From positions 310,001 to 374,000 of the forward strand of contig NZ_AP026910.1 of NCBI RefSeq assembly GCF_026000575.1: a DNA stretch of 64,000 nt, given 5' to 3'. This document shows, one piece after another, positions 45,383 through 53,759 of this stretch. This stretch comes from Rhodoluna sp. KAS3. Its GTDB lineage: Bacteria > Actinomycetota > Actinomycetes > Actinomycetales > Microbacteriaceae. Under the pieces are notes generated by a model. It had not been told where the DNA came from and ran no database searches. It worked only from the letters and a program-made list of their open reading frames with translations. Position 1 is the stretch's first letter. The number at the start of each line of letters is the position of its first letter. A program made the position numbers and the translations under genes.

Positions 45383-46044
45383 CTAACTAGGGTTTCGGCC
45401 TTGTGCTCGCGTCTTGCCTTGATTACTTCGTAGGCAATCGGAATCGATGAAACCACCACGAAACCAATCGTGAAGTATTCAACGTGCTGGGCAACAAACG
45501 GAATTTTGCCCAGGAAGTAACCCAGCAGGGTGACTCCGGTTCCCCAGCCAATGACGCCGATGAAGTTGTATTTCAAGAAGTTTCGGTAAGGCATCTGTCC
45601 GATTCCGGCTGCTACCGGAACAAAGGTCCTCATGACCGGTACAAAGTGAGCCAAGATGATAGCTCGGGCGCCATAGCGCTCGAAGAAGCTGTTGGTTTTG
45701 GCAACATTCTTTTGGCTGAATAGCTTTGAATCCTGCTTATTGAAGATGGCGGGACCAGACTTTCGGCCAATCCAGTAGCCAGTTTGATCACCCAACCAGG
45801 CCGAACTCGAAATCATGATGCAGGCCAACCAGATTGGCACTGGCCAAGGCTCACCGGCGGTCGGAAAAACCACATCGCCGGTTGAAATCATTAGACCGAC
45901 TACAAATAGCAGCGAGTCACCCGGCAGGAAGAAACCAACCAGCAGGCCGGTCTCAATGAAGACGATCGCGCAAACGCCAATCATCGCGAAGGCTCCGAAA
46001 GACTGAATCAGTGTTTCGGGCTCAAGCCATTCCATTCCAAACAT
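45379..46044 (-). CDS. DedA family (VTT domain) membrane protein
   Basis: 221 residues with about five hydrophobic segments. FLPGDSLLF and the segment FERYGARAIILAHFVPVMRT followed by VPVAAGIGQM are the DedA signatures, including the paired arginines required in homologues; the family is thought to move undecaprenyl phosphate or phospholipids across the membrane. The ATG at 46044 comes only one base after the tRNA-Arg discriminator on the same strand, so it lacks a leader of its own. A second ATG three codons in is possible. Confidence 0.92.
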   Translation of the reverse strand: MFGMEWLEPETLIQSFGAFAMIGVCAIVFIETGLLVGFFLPGDSLLFVVGLMISTGDVVFPTAGEPWPVPIWLACIMISSSAWLGDQTGYWIGRKSGPAIFNKQDSKLFSQKNVAKTNSFFERYGARAIILAHFVPVMRTFVPVAAGIGQMPYRNFLKYNFIGVIGWGTGVTLLGYFLGKIPFVAQHVEYFTIGFVVVSSIPIAYEVIKARREHKAETLVS

Positions 46045-46045
46045 G

Positions 46046-46117
46046 TGCCCCTAGCAGGATTCGAACCTGCGCTTTCGCCTCCGGAGAGCGACGCTCTATC
46101 CCCTGAGCTATAGGGGC
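46046..46117 (-). tRNA. tRNA-Arg (anticodon CCG)
   Basis: On the minus strand the acceptor GCCCCTA pairs with TAGGGGC, the D arm is GCTC/GAGC, the anticodon stem TCGCT/GGCGA (with one G-T pair) encloses CTCCGGA with anticodon CCG, and the T arm is GCAGG-TTCGAAT-CCTGC. The discriminator is A, and CCA is not encoded. It reads CGG codons. dedA follows directly. Confidence 0.96.
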
Positions 46118-46131
46118 CAGGGTGCGCTTAA

Positions 46132-46137
46132 AGCCTA
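46132..46137 (-). promoter_or_regulatory. Putative -10 element of tRNA-Arg
   Basis: TAGGCT on the minus strand, about 14 nt before the tRNA 5' end; the same hexamer as before the MFS gene and dapE. Confidence 0.4.
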
Positions 46138-46152
46138 ACAGCGAGGATGGCC

Positions 46153-46185
46153 TATGATTTTCTAAGACTGCTGAACAACAAGGAG
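46153..46185 (+). promoter_or_regulatory. Promoter -10 and ribosome binding site of the GH32/68-like gene
   Basis: TATGAT (46153-46158) is a good -10 and AAGGAG (46180-46185) is a perfect Shine-Dalgarno 5 nt before the ATG. Confidence 0.5.
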
Positions 46186-46190
46186 AAATA

Positions 46191-47138
46191 ATGGCGCTAA
46201 AACTACCGGGTCAATGGGTATGGGACTCATGGTTTGTTTTCGATGGTGAAAAGCACCACGCCTTTTATTTGCAGGCATCTCGCGGTCTAAAAAACCCAGA
46301 CCGTCGTCACCGCAATGTGACCGTCGGCCACGCTATTTCAGACGATCTTGTCAATTGGACAATCCTCCCGGACGCACTGACTCCTAGTGACGAACCTGGT
46401 TTTGACAGTTGGACCACTTGGACCGGATCTGTGACCAAGGGCGATGACGGTCTTTGGTACCTGTTTTACACCGGTACCAGCCGCGAAGACGCGGGCGAGC
46501 GCCAGGCCGTTGGGCTTGCGGTTTCTAAGGACCTGATCTCGTGGGACAAGGTTCAAACCACTCCGGTGGCAGAGGCCGATCCGCGCTGGTATCGCACGCT
46601 TCAGGCTGGTTTCGAAAACGAGCCGTTCCGCGACCCATGGGTATTCAAGCTTCCTGGTGAATCTGAATGGACCATGTTGACCACAGCCGCGTCAAACACA
46701 TTCGAGAACCCGAATCAAAATGCAGTTGCCGGTTACGCCAAATCAAAGGACCTAATCAACTGGGAGGTATTGCCTCCGCTGGGCAAACCGGATTCAGGTT
46801 TTGGCGAGACTGAAGTGCTTCAGTATGCAAACGTCGATGGCGTTCCGCTATTGCTGTTCTGCGCATCAATGCAATGGTTGAGTGCCGATCGTCAGGCCAA
46901 CGGTGAAAAGGGCGGCGGTTACAGTGTGGTTGTTCCGGCTGACCTGAGTGAAGTTGATTTCACCAAGTCGGTGGCATTCCCTGCCTATGACCTTTACGCT
47001 CCGAGATTGGTTCAGGATAAGCAGGGCGGCTGGAACTACATCGGTTTTGTAAATTACCGCGATGGCGAGTTCTACGGTGAGCTTTGTGATCCAATTCCGG
47101 TCACCGCCGACCCAGTGCTAGGCCTCATCCGCAAGTAG
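46191..47138 (+). CDS. GH32/GH68-like five-bladed beta-propeller glycoside hydrolase
   Basis: 315 residues with no signal peptide, so it is probably cytoplasmic. Candidate catalytic acids follow the GH-J clan order: Asp in WVWDSWFVFDG, Asp in EPFRDPWVF (the RDP motif) and Glu in FGETEVLQ. Repeated DDLVNW, KDLISW and KDLINW stretches mark propeller blades. Substrates of related enzymes are sucrose or fructans; that is only an inference here. It stands alone, without transporter or regulator genes, between tRNA-Arg and argS, with its own promoter. Confidence 0.82.
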   Translation: MALKLPGQWVWDSWFVFDGEKHHAFYLQASRGLKNPDRRHRNVTVGHAISDDLVNWTILPDALTPSDEPGFDSWTTWTGSVTKGDDGLWYLFYTGTSREDAGERQAVGLAVSKDLISWDKVQTTPVAEADPRWYRTLQAGFENEPFRDPWVFKLPGESEWTMLTTAASNTFENPNQNAVAGYAKSKDLINWEVLPPLGKPDSGFGETEVLQYANVDGVPLLLFCASMQWLSADRQANGEKGGGYSVVVPADLSEVDFTKSVAFPAYDLYAPRLVQDKQGGWNYIGFVNYRDGEFYGELCDPIPVTADPVLGLIRK

Positions 47139-47167
47139 TCAAATCGGTGTCAGGGCGCCATTCTCGG

Positions 47168-47173
47168 TATGAT
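47168..47173 (+). promoter_or_regulatory. Putative -10 element of the argS operon
   Basis: TATGAT, about 75 nt before the argS start. The leader between holds a small AGAGA-CAG-TCTCT hairpin followed by TTT, which may also weakly end the upstream transcript. Confidence 0.42.
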
Positions 47174-47245
47174 TTAGAGACAGTCTCTTTTCGATGCCGG
47201 CCCTTTGCGCGCCCATCAAACTGAGAAATTCAGTTAGGAACCACA

Positions 47246-48904
47246 TTGACTCCAGCAGACCTTTCTGCCGCCATCGTTCGCATCCTCAGCGGTTTGCAGG
47301 CCGATGGTCGACTTAGCGATGGTCCGATTCCCACTGAAGTTGTTGTCGAACGGCCAAAAAACCGCGATCACGGTGACTGGGCAACCAACGTCGCTATGCA
47401 ATTGGCCGGCAAGTTCGGCATGAATCCCCGAGCATTTGCTGAGCTGTTGGCGGCCGAGCTTTCGCAGGCTTCCGGTGTCGAAAAGGTAGACATCGCCGGC
47501 CCTGGTTTTATCAACATTTCAGTCAGCGCTGCCGCTGCCGGTGAGCTTGCCAAGGTAATTGTTGAGGCTGGCGACACCTTTGGTATCGGCACTGACCTCG
47601 CCGGGGTAAAGCTCAACCTTGAGTTTGTTTCGGCCAACCCGACCGGCCCGATTCACATGGGTGGAACCCGCTGGGCAGCGGTTGGAGACTCGCTAGCGCG
47701 AATTTTCGAAGCTCAGGGCGCAGACGTAACTCGCGAGTACTACTTCAACGATCACGGTGCCCAAATCGACCGGTTCGCTCGATCATTGCTGGCCCGCGCT
47801 CGCGGCGAGGATGCCCCAGAGGATGGCTACGGCGGCGCGTACATCCAGGAGATCGCTGACCGCGTTTTGGCTGAGACCGCAATCGATGTTCTGAACCTTC
47901 CTGAGGACGAAGCTCAGGAGTTCTTCCGCGCTCAGGGCGTCGATTTGATGTTCGGCGAAATCCGAGAATCGCTGCACGATTTTGGTGTCGACTTCGATGT
48001 CTACTTCCACGAGAACTCGCTTTACGAATCCAAGGCGGTTGACCGGGCCATCGAGAAGCTCCGCGAACTGGGTCACATTTTTGAGGCCGACGGTGCAATC
48101 TGGCTGCGTTCGACCACCTTTGGTGACGACCGTGACCGCGTAATCATCAAGAGTGACGGTGACCACGCCTACATCGCCGGTGACATCGCCTATTACCTAG
48201 ACAAGCGTGAGCGCGGTTTCGATCAGTGCTTGTACATGCTTGGTGCCGACCACCACGGATACGTGCCTCGCATGATGGCGCTATGTGCCGCATTCGGTGA
48301 TGAACCGGGTAAGAACCTCGAGATTTTGATTGGCCAAATGGTCAACTTGGTTCGCGACGGCGAGCCGGTTCGTATGTCTAAGCGTGCCGGAACCGTTGTG
48401 ACCATGGAAGACCTGGTCTCGGTGGTTGGTGTTGATGCCGCTCGCTACGCACTAGCGCGATCATCCATTGACTCACAGCTAAACATCGACCTTGAGCAGC
48501 TGCAGAAGAAAACCAATGACAACCCGGTTTTCTACGTGCAGTACGCCCACGCTCGCACCAAGCAGGTGGCCAAAAATGCGGCTGGCCTCGGCGTAGATCG
48601 CAGTGAATTTGATCCAAGCTTGTTGGCTCACGAATCTGAGTCTGAATTGTTGGCCAAACTGACCGAGTTGCCACGCGTTGTCGCGCAGGCTGCCGAGTTC
48701 CGCGAGCCTCACCGCGTTGCCCGCTACATCGAAGAAGTGGCCGGCTCGTATCACCGCTGGTACGACCAGTGCCGTGTTACGCCTTTGTCGGGTGCACCGG
48801 TTGAATCAATTCACCGTACCCGCCTTTGGTTGAACGACGCTGCCGGTGTGGTTCTAAACAATGGTTTGCGCCTGCTCGGCGTCAGCGCCCCAGAGAGAAT
48901 GTAA
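47246..48904 (+). CDS. argS: Arginyl-tRNA synthetase
   Basis: 552 residues. The HIGH motif is HMGG in [17 protein letters not shown] and the KMSKS-like motif is [22 protein letters not shown] and the C-terminal anticodon-binding domain with the DALR-type pattern are typical. The start is TTG 47246 with TTAGGAA 6 nt upstream. It begins a run of genes colinear with mycobacterial Rv1292 onward. Its stop overlaps the lysA start (TAATG). Confidence 0.97.
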   Translation: MTPADLSAAIVRILSGLQADGRLSDGPIPTEVVVERPKNRDHGDWATNVAMQLAGKFGMNPRAFAELLAAELSQASGVEKVDIAGPGFINISVSAAAAGELAKVIVEAGDTFGIGTDLAGVKLNLEFVSANPTGPIHMGGTRWAAVGDSLARIFEAQGADVTREYYFNDHGAQIDRFARSLLARARGEDAPEDGYGGAYIQEIADRVLAETAIDVLNLPEDEAQEFFRAQGVDLMFGEIRESLHDFGVDFDVYFHENSLYESKAVDRAIEKLRELGHIFEADGAIWLRSTTFGDDRDRVIIKSDGDHAYIAGDIAYYLDKRERGFDQCLYMLGADHHGYVPRMMALCAAFGDEPGKNLEILIGQMVNLVRDGEPVRMSKRAGTVVTMEDLVSVVGVDAARYALARSSIDSQLNIDLEQLQKKTNDNPVFYVQYAHARTKQVAKNAAGLGVDRSEFDPSLLAHESESELLAKLTELPRVVAQAAEFREPHRVARYIEEVAGSYHRWYDQCRVTPLSGAPVESIHRTRLWLNDAAGVVLNNGLRLLGVSAPERM

Positions 48905-50325
48905 TGCCAAATCCACTTGCTCCGAGCTGGCTCGACCAACCGGCCAACGTCAATGCCATCGACGCCAAGGTTTGGCCACGTCATGCCAAGCGTCGCGCCA
49001 CCGGTGAGCTAGAAATCGCTGGTGTATCTGTGGCCGAACTAGCAACCCAATTTGGCACCCCACTTTACGTAATTGACGAGGACGATTTTCGTGCCCGAGC
49101 TACGGCAGCACGCGAAACTCTTCAGCGAGCTGCGCAAAAAATTGGCACCGAGGCTAAGGTCTACTACGCATCCAAGGCGTTCCTCTCGACTGAGATCGTC
49201 AGCTGGATCAATGAACTTGGTTTGAACATCGATGTTGCCAGCGGAGGGGAACTAGCCGCCGCCCTTGCCGGTGGAATCGATGCGTCCCGGATTGGGCTGC
49301 ACGGCAACAACAAGTCACTGTTTGAAATCGGACGCGCTGTAACTGCCGGAGTTGGCGCCATCGTTATCGATTCGGAGCAAGAAATCGAACGAATCGCTTC
49401 TGCTGCTGGTGCTCAGGATGCCATCCAGGGTGTGCGTCTTCGAGTCAACACCGGTGTACACGCCAACACCCACGATTTTCTAGCCACTGCGCGAGAAGAC
49501 CAAAAGTTCGGAACAGCGCTTGCCGATGTTCCAGCCTTGGTTGCCAAGATCCGCTCGCACTCACACCTAAAGTTCCTAGGTTTCCACCAGCACATTGGTT
49601 CTCAGATTTTCGCGGTCGAAGGGTTCATCGAGTCGACCAAGCGCTTGCTTGCTCTGCACGCAGAAACGCTGGCCGGCGGGGATGTGCCTGAAATCAACCT
49701 GGGTGGCGGGTTCGGCGTAAATTACAAGCTTGCCGACAATGCTCCAAGCCTCGGATACTTTGCCGACGCAATTACCGCTGTGGTGGCTGAACAGTGTGCG
49801 GCCCTGGGCATCCCGGTTCCAAAGTTGGCTTTCGAGCCTGGCCGATGGATTGCTGGCCCGGCTGGACTAACTCTGTACAACGTAGGAACCATCAAAGATG
49901 TCAAGGTCACCGATGGCCTAGCCCCCGCAGTTCGAAAGTATGTCTCGGTAGACGGCGGCATGAGCGATAACGCTCGACCAGCCCTCTATGAAGCCGAGTA
50001 TCACGTGACACTGGCCTCGCGTTCCTCTGCTGCAATGCCTGAATTAGCGCGTGTGGTTGGTAAACACTGCGAGAGTGGCGATATCGTTGTTCGTAACGAC
50101 TATTTGCCAGGAGATGTTCAGCCGAACGATTTGCTTGCGGTTGCCGTAACTGGCGCCTACTGCTATTCGCTATCGAATAACTACAACTTCTTGACCCGAC
50201 CACCGGTGGTTGCGGTTCGTTCAGGCCAGTCTCGACTAATTATTCGAGGCGAGACTGAAGCAGATTTGTTTGCCCGAGACTTGCACTACCAGGCCACCCA
50301 CGGCCACATGAATGAGAAGAGTTAG
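48904..50325 (+). CDS. lysA: Diaminopimelate decarboxylase
   Basis: 473 residues from ATG 48904, which shares a base with the argS stop; a longer frame from 48826 is rejected. It decarboxylates meso-diaminopimelate to lysine. PLP Lys91 is in YYASKAF, the phosphate-binding Gly loop is NLGGGFGVNY, and the C-terminal NDYLPGDVQPNDLL region carries Cys/Glu residues of the dimer active site. It completes the route that dapD and dapE serve. The hom start is three bases later. Confidence 0.96.
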   Translation: MPNPLAPSWLDQPANVNAIDAKVWPRHAKRRATGELEIAGVSVAELATQFGTPLYVIDEDDFRARATAARETLQRAAQKIGTEAKVYYASKAFLSTEIVSWINELGLNIDVASGGELAAALAGGIDASRIGLHGNNKSLFEIGRAVTAGVGAIVIDSEQEIERIASAAGAQDAIQGVRLRVNTGVHANTHDFLATAREDQKFGTALADVPALVAKIRSHSHLKFLGFHQHIGSQIFAVEGFIESTKRLLALHAETLAGGDVPEINLGGGFGVNYKLADNAPSLGYFADAITAVVAEQCAALGIPVPKLAFEPGRWIAGPAGLTLYNVGTIKDVKVTDGLAPAVRKYVSVDGGMSDNARPALYEAEYHVTLASRSSAAMPELARVVGKHCESGDIVVRNDYLPGDVQPNDLLAVAVTGAYCYSLSNNYNFLTRPPVVAVRSGQSRLIIRGETEADLFARDLHYQATHGHMNEKS

Positions 50326-50328
50326 ACC

Positions 50329-51645
50329 GTGATCGAATACCGTCCATTGCGCATTGCGCTGCTGGGTGCCGGCTCTGTCGGCTCGCAGGTAGCCCGCTTG
50401 CTGATTGAAAACAAGGCTGAGCTTGCTGCTCGAGTTGGTGCTGAGCTTGAGTTGGTCGGCATCGCTGTGCGCGACCTAAACTCGCCTCGCAATGCCGGCG
50501 TCCCAAGTGAACTTCTGACGCTAGATGCAGAATCACTAATTTTGGGCGCAGACATCGTGATTGAAGTCATGGGCGGAATTGAGCCAGCGCGCACTTACAT
50601 TCTTCAGGCGCTGAACTCAGGTTCAGACGTAATCACTGCCAACAAGGCTCTGTTGGCCACCCACGGAACCGAACTATTCGACACTGCTGAGCAGGTCGGT
50701 GCCCAGCTTTACTTCGAGGCCGCTGTCGGTGGTGCAATTCCAATCATTCGACCACTTCGTGAGTCACTTGCCGGTGACAAGGTCAACCGAATCATGGGTA
50801 TCGTCAACGGAACCACCAACTACATCCTTGACCGGATGGATTCAACCGGTGCCTCATTCGACGATGCACTAGCCGAGGCTCAGGCCCTGGGTTACGCAGA
50901 GGCTGATCCAACTGCAGACGTTGAGGCATTCGATGCTGCCCAGAAGGCCGCCATTCTTGCCTCACTGGCTTTCCACACCGAGGTTCCACTCGAAAAGGTT
51001 TACCGAGAGGGAATTACCAAGATCACTGCCGAGCAAATCAAGGCAGCTCAGCGCGATGGCTATGTAATCAAGATTCTGGCAATTGCCGAGCGAATTGAAG
51101 CCAACGGTGGTGAGGCCGGAGTGGCCGTGCGCGTGCACCCGGTTTTGATCGATCGAACCCACCCTCTAGGTGCTGTTCGCGGCGCTTACAACGCAGTTTT
51201 CGTCGAGGCTGAGGCCGCTGGCCAGCTAATGTTCTACGGTGCGGGCGCCGGAGGCGTCCAGACCGCGTCAGCAGTCCTAGGTGACCTAGTCTCTGCCGCT
51301 AAACGTCACGTTGCCGGTGGTCCTGGATTGGCTGACTCGGTTCACGCCAACCTGCCAATCCTGCCGATTGATCGAGTTCACACCCGATACCAAATCACCC
51401 TTGAGGTCACCGACCAGCCTGGCGTCTTGGCTAAGATTGCAAACATTTTTGCTCAGCAGCAGGTTTCTATCGAAACGGTTGAGCAGTCGGTGCGCCACAA
51501 CCAAGGTAAGGCCAGCGCAACCGCTACCCTCGAGGTAGGCACACACCAAGCAACTGACGCATCACTCAGCGCAGTTGTTGCAGCGCTCGCCGAAAGCGAC
51601 GCAGTTGAATCTATTACTTCAGTAATCCGAGTAGAAGGAATCTAA
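50329..51645 (+). CDS. hom: Homoserine dehydrogenase
   Basis: 438 residues. It reduces aspartate semialdehyde to homoserine, the branch point to threonine and methionine. The Rossmann motif is [11 protein letters not shown], the signature [11 protein letters not shown] is intact, and a C-terminal ACT domain (about 355-430, [17 protein letters not shown]) suggests feedback control by threonine. GTG start three bases after lysA with GAGAAG upstream. Followed by thrC with TAATG overlap. Confidence 0.97.
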   Translation: MIEYRPLRIALLGAGSVGSQVARLLIENKAELAARVGAELELVGIAVRDLNSPRNAGVPSELLTLDAESLILGADIVIEVMGGIEPARTYILQALNSGSDVITANKALLATHGTELFDTAEQVGAQLYFEAAVGGAIPIIRPLRESLAGDKVNRIMGIVNGTTNYILDRMDSTGASFDDALAEAQALGYAEADPTADVEAFDAAQKAAILASLAFHTEVPLEKVYREGITKITAEQIKAAQRDGYVIKILAIAERIEANGGEAGVAVRVHPVLIDRTHPLGAVRGAYNAVFVEAEAAGQLMFYGAGAGGVQTASAVLGDLVSAAKRHVAGGPGLADSVHANLPILPIDRVHTRYQITLEVTDQPGVLAKIANIFAQQQVSIETVEQSVRHNQGKASATATLEVGTHQATDASLSAVVAALAESDAVESITSVIRVEGI

Positions 51646-52724
51646 TGGCTCACCAATGGCGCGGAGTTATCCGCGAATACATCGATCGCCTAGACATTTC
51701 AAGCGACAACCCAATCATTACTTTGGGTGAGGGTGGCACTCCACTGGTAGAGGCTCCAGCACTTGCCAAGCTTGTCGGTGCTGAACGAGTTCTTCTAAAG
51801 GTTGAGGGCATGAACCCAACCGGTTCATTCAAGGACCGCGGAATGACCATGGCAGTGTCAAAGGCAGTGGGCCACGGAGCCCAGGCTGTAATCGCTGCAT
51901 CTACAGGTAACACCTCGGCTTCAGCTGCAGCCTATGCTGCCGCTGCCGGCATCCAGTCAGTGGTTTTGGTTCCAAAGGGCAAGATTTCACTTGGCAAGTT
52001 GAGCCAGGCGGTTGCTCACAAGTCACAAATTCTTCAGGTCAAGGGCAACTTCGATGACTGCCTTGATCTAGCGCGTGACCTCTCAGAGAACTACCCGGTT
52101 CACCTAGTTAACTCGGTGAACCCAGACCGTATCGAGGGCCAGAAGACCGGTGCGTTCGAAGTTGTCGACGCGCTCGGTTTCGCTCCAGACTTCCACGTCT
52201 TGCCAGTTGGTAACGCCGGTAACTACACCGCTTACTCAAAGGGTTACCGTGAGGACCTAAACGAAGGCCGCATCAAGGCTCTTCCAAAGATGTGGGGATT
52301 CCAGGCTGAAGGTTCAGCTCCGTTTAGCTTCGGAAACCCGGTCAAGAAGCCAGACACAATTGCTACCGCAATTCGTATCGGAAACCCGGCCTCATACGAC
52401 CTAGCCTTGGCGGCTAGAGAAGAGACCGGCGGCCAGTTCGGTTACGCATCTGACAAGGAAATCCTGTGGATGCACCGCTTCTTGTCTCAAGAGGTTGGCG
52501 TATTTGTCGAGCCTTCATCGGCTACCGGCGCAGCTGGTTTGTTCAAGCACTCAAAGCTGGGTGAGGTTCCAGCCGGATCTACCATCGTGGTAACCGTTAC
52601 CGGTCACGGCCTGAAGGACCCAATGTGGGCCCTGAAGGACGAGCGCGGCAAGGGTATCAAGCCACAGGCTGTGCCTAACCGAGTTGAAGCTGTGGCTGAG
52701 CGCCTCGGCCTAAGCAAGAAGTAA
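51645..52724 (+). CDS. thrC: Threonine synthase
   Basis: 359 residues, the short form of the PLP-dependent enzyme that converts O-phosphohomoserine to threonine. PLP Lys63 is in [24 protein letters not shown] binds the phosphate of PLP or substrate, and [11 protein letters not shown] follows. The codon use is strongly biased (CCA, TCA, AAG), as in the rest of this operon, which hints at high expression. It overlaps hom by one base and precedes thrB by two. Confidence 0.97.
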   Translation: MAHQWRGVIREYIDRLDISSDNPIITLGEGGTPLVEAPALAKLVGAERVLLKVEGMNPTGSFKDRGMTMAVSKAVGHGAQAVIAASTGNTSASAAAYAAAAGIQSVVLVPKGKISLGKLSQAVAHKSQILQVKGNFDDCLDLARDLSENYPVHLVNSVNPDRIEGQKTGAFEVVDALGFAPDFHVLPVGNAGNYTAYSKGYREDLNEGRIKALPKMWGFQAEGSAPFSFGNPVKKPDTIATAIRIGNPASYDLALAAREETGGQFGYASDKEILWMHRFLSQEVGVFVEPSSATGAAGLFKHSKLGEVPAGSTIVVTVTGHGLKDPMWALKDERGKGIKPQAVPNRVEAVAERLGLSKK

Positions 52725-52726
52725 TC

Positions 52727-53647
52727 ATGGTTTCACTCGTCGGCAGAAAAGTCAGCGTCAAGGTTCCGGCCACATCGGCAAACCTTGGCCCTGGCTTTGA
52801 CACACTCGGTATGGCGCTTTCCTACTATGACGAACTCGAAGTTGAGGCAGTCGCAGGCGTTGGCGCTTTCGTTGAGGTGCGCGGCGAGGGTGAGGGTGAG
52901 GTCCCAACTGACGCCTCGAACCTAGTTGTTCAGTCAATTGCTTACACCTTCAAAAAGTTTGGCCAAGAACTTCCTGGTTTGCGACTAACCGCGCACAACA
53001 TCATTCCGCACGGTCGCGGCATGGGTTCATCTGGCGCTGCCGTTGTTTCAGGCATTGTTGCTGCCAAGGGGTTGCTCGAGGGCATCGTCGAGATGACTGA
53101 CAAGGACCTGCTTGACATTGCCACCGAGCTTGAGGGCCACCCAGATAACGTAGCGCCAGCACTATTCGGCGGACTCACTATCGCCTGGGAAGACGAATCT
53201 GGCCCGCACCACAAGAAGTTGTTCGTGCATCGTGGGGTTTCTCCACTTGAGTTGGTTCCAAATCACAAGATGTCGACTGCACTGGCTCGTTCGCTGCAGC
53301 CTGAATCGGTGCCGCACAATGATGCCGTTTTCAACGTTTCACGCTCAGCGCTGCTAATCGCGGCACTGACCCAGAGCCCAGAACTTATGTTGGCTGCGAC
53401 CGAGGACCGTCTTCACCAGGACTATCGCGCTGCTGCCATGCCTGAGACTGATTCTTTGGTTCAGTTGATGCGTGAACACGGGCATGCTGCCGTTGTCTCA
53501 GGCGCCGGCCCATCAGTTTTGGTCTTGGCAAGTGACCCTGCCGAACGCCTTGAAGCCGCAAAACTGGCCGCAAAACACTATCCAGAATGGAAAGCGTTGC
53601 TGTTGGCTGTGGACTTCAAAGGTGCTACTGTTGTTTTGCACCAATAA
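52727..53647 (+). CDS. thrB: Homoserine kinase
   Basis: 306 residues, a GHMP kinase that makes O-phosphohomoserine for thrC. SANLGPGFDTLG near the start, the ATP loop PHGRGMGSSGAA and SGAGPSVLVLA toward the end are family motifs. It is the last amino-acid gene before rho; a 15-bp inverted repeat spans its stop codon. Confidence 0.96.
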   Translation: MVSLVGRKVSVKVPATSANLGPGFDTLGMALSYYDELEVEAVAGVGAFVEVRGEGEGEVPTDASNLVVQSIAYTFKKFGQELPGLRLTAHNIIPHGRGMGSSGAAVVSGIVAAKGLLEGIVEMTDKDLLDIATELEGHPDNVAPALFGGLTIAWEDESGPHHKKLFVHRGVSPLELVPNHKMSTALARSLQPESVPHNDAVFNVSRSALLIAALTQSPELMLAATEDRLHQDYRAAAMPETDSLVQLMREHGHAAVVSGAGPSVLVLASDPAERLEAAKLAAKHYPEWKALLLAVDFKGATVVLHQ

Positions 53648-53653
53648 TTGGTG
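53639..53653. repeat. Perfect inverted repeat over the thrB stop codon
   Basis: CACCAAT-A-ATTGGTG, seven base pairs on each side of one base. As RNA it could form a 5-bp hairpin; as DNA it looks like a dyad operator. It lies at the start of the rho leader. Confidence 0.6.
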
Positions 53654-53759
53654 AAACCCGTAAATCTAATTACGGTGAAGCGCGATCAAACCGCGCATAA
53701 GTGACTCTCTAAATTCAATTAGTCACGGCTTATCTCCTAAGAAAGAGAAATCAAGAAAC
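53654..53759 (+). promoter_or_regulatory. Hairpin-rich leader of rho
   Basis: Three further hairpins follow one another: CCGTAA/TTACGG (53658-53675), GCGCG/CGCGC (53680-53696) and ATAAGTGACT paired with AGTCAC plus TTAT across a 3-nt bulge (53697-53733). None is followed by a T tract. The stretch has in-frame stops and no coding ORF, and the Shine-Dalgarno before rho is weak (GAAAGAGAAA). Known Rho genes are autoregulated in the leader, so this is a candidate control region. Confidence 0.5.

Noticed and set aside
46046-47138. tRNA-Arg plus GH gene as an integrated island
   Set aside because: No integrase, no duplicated tRNA 3' end at the other side, and the flanking genes are core genes in sensible order.
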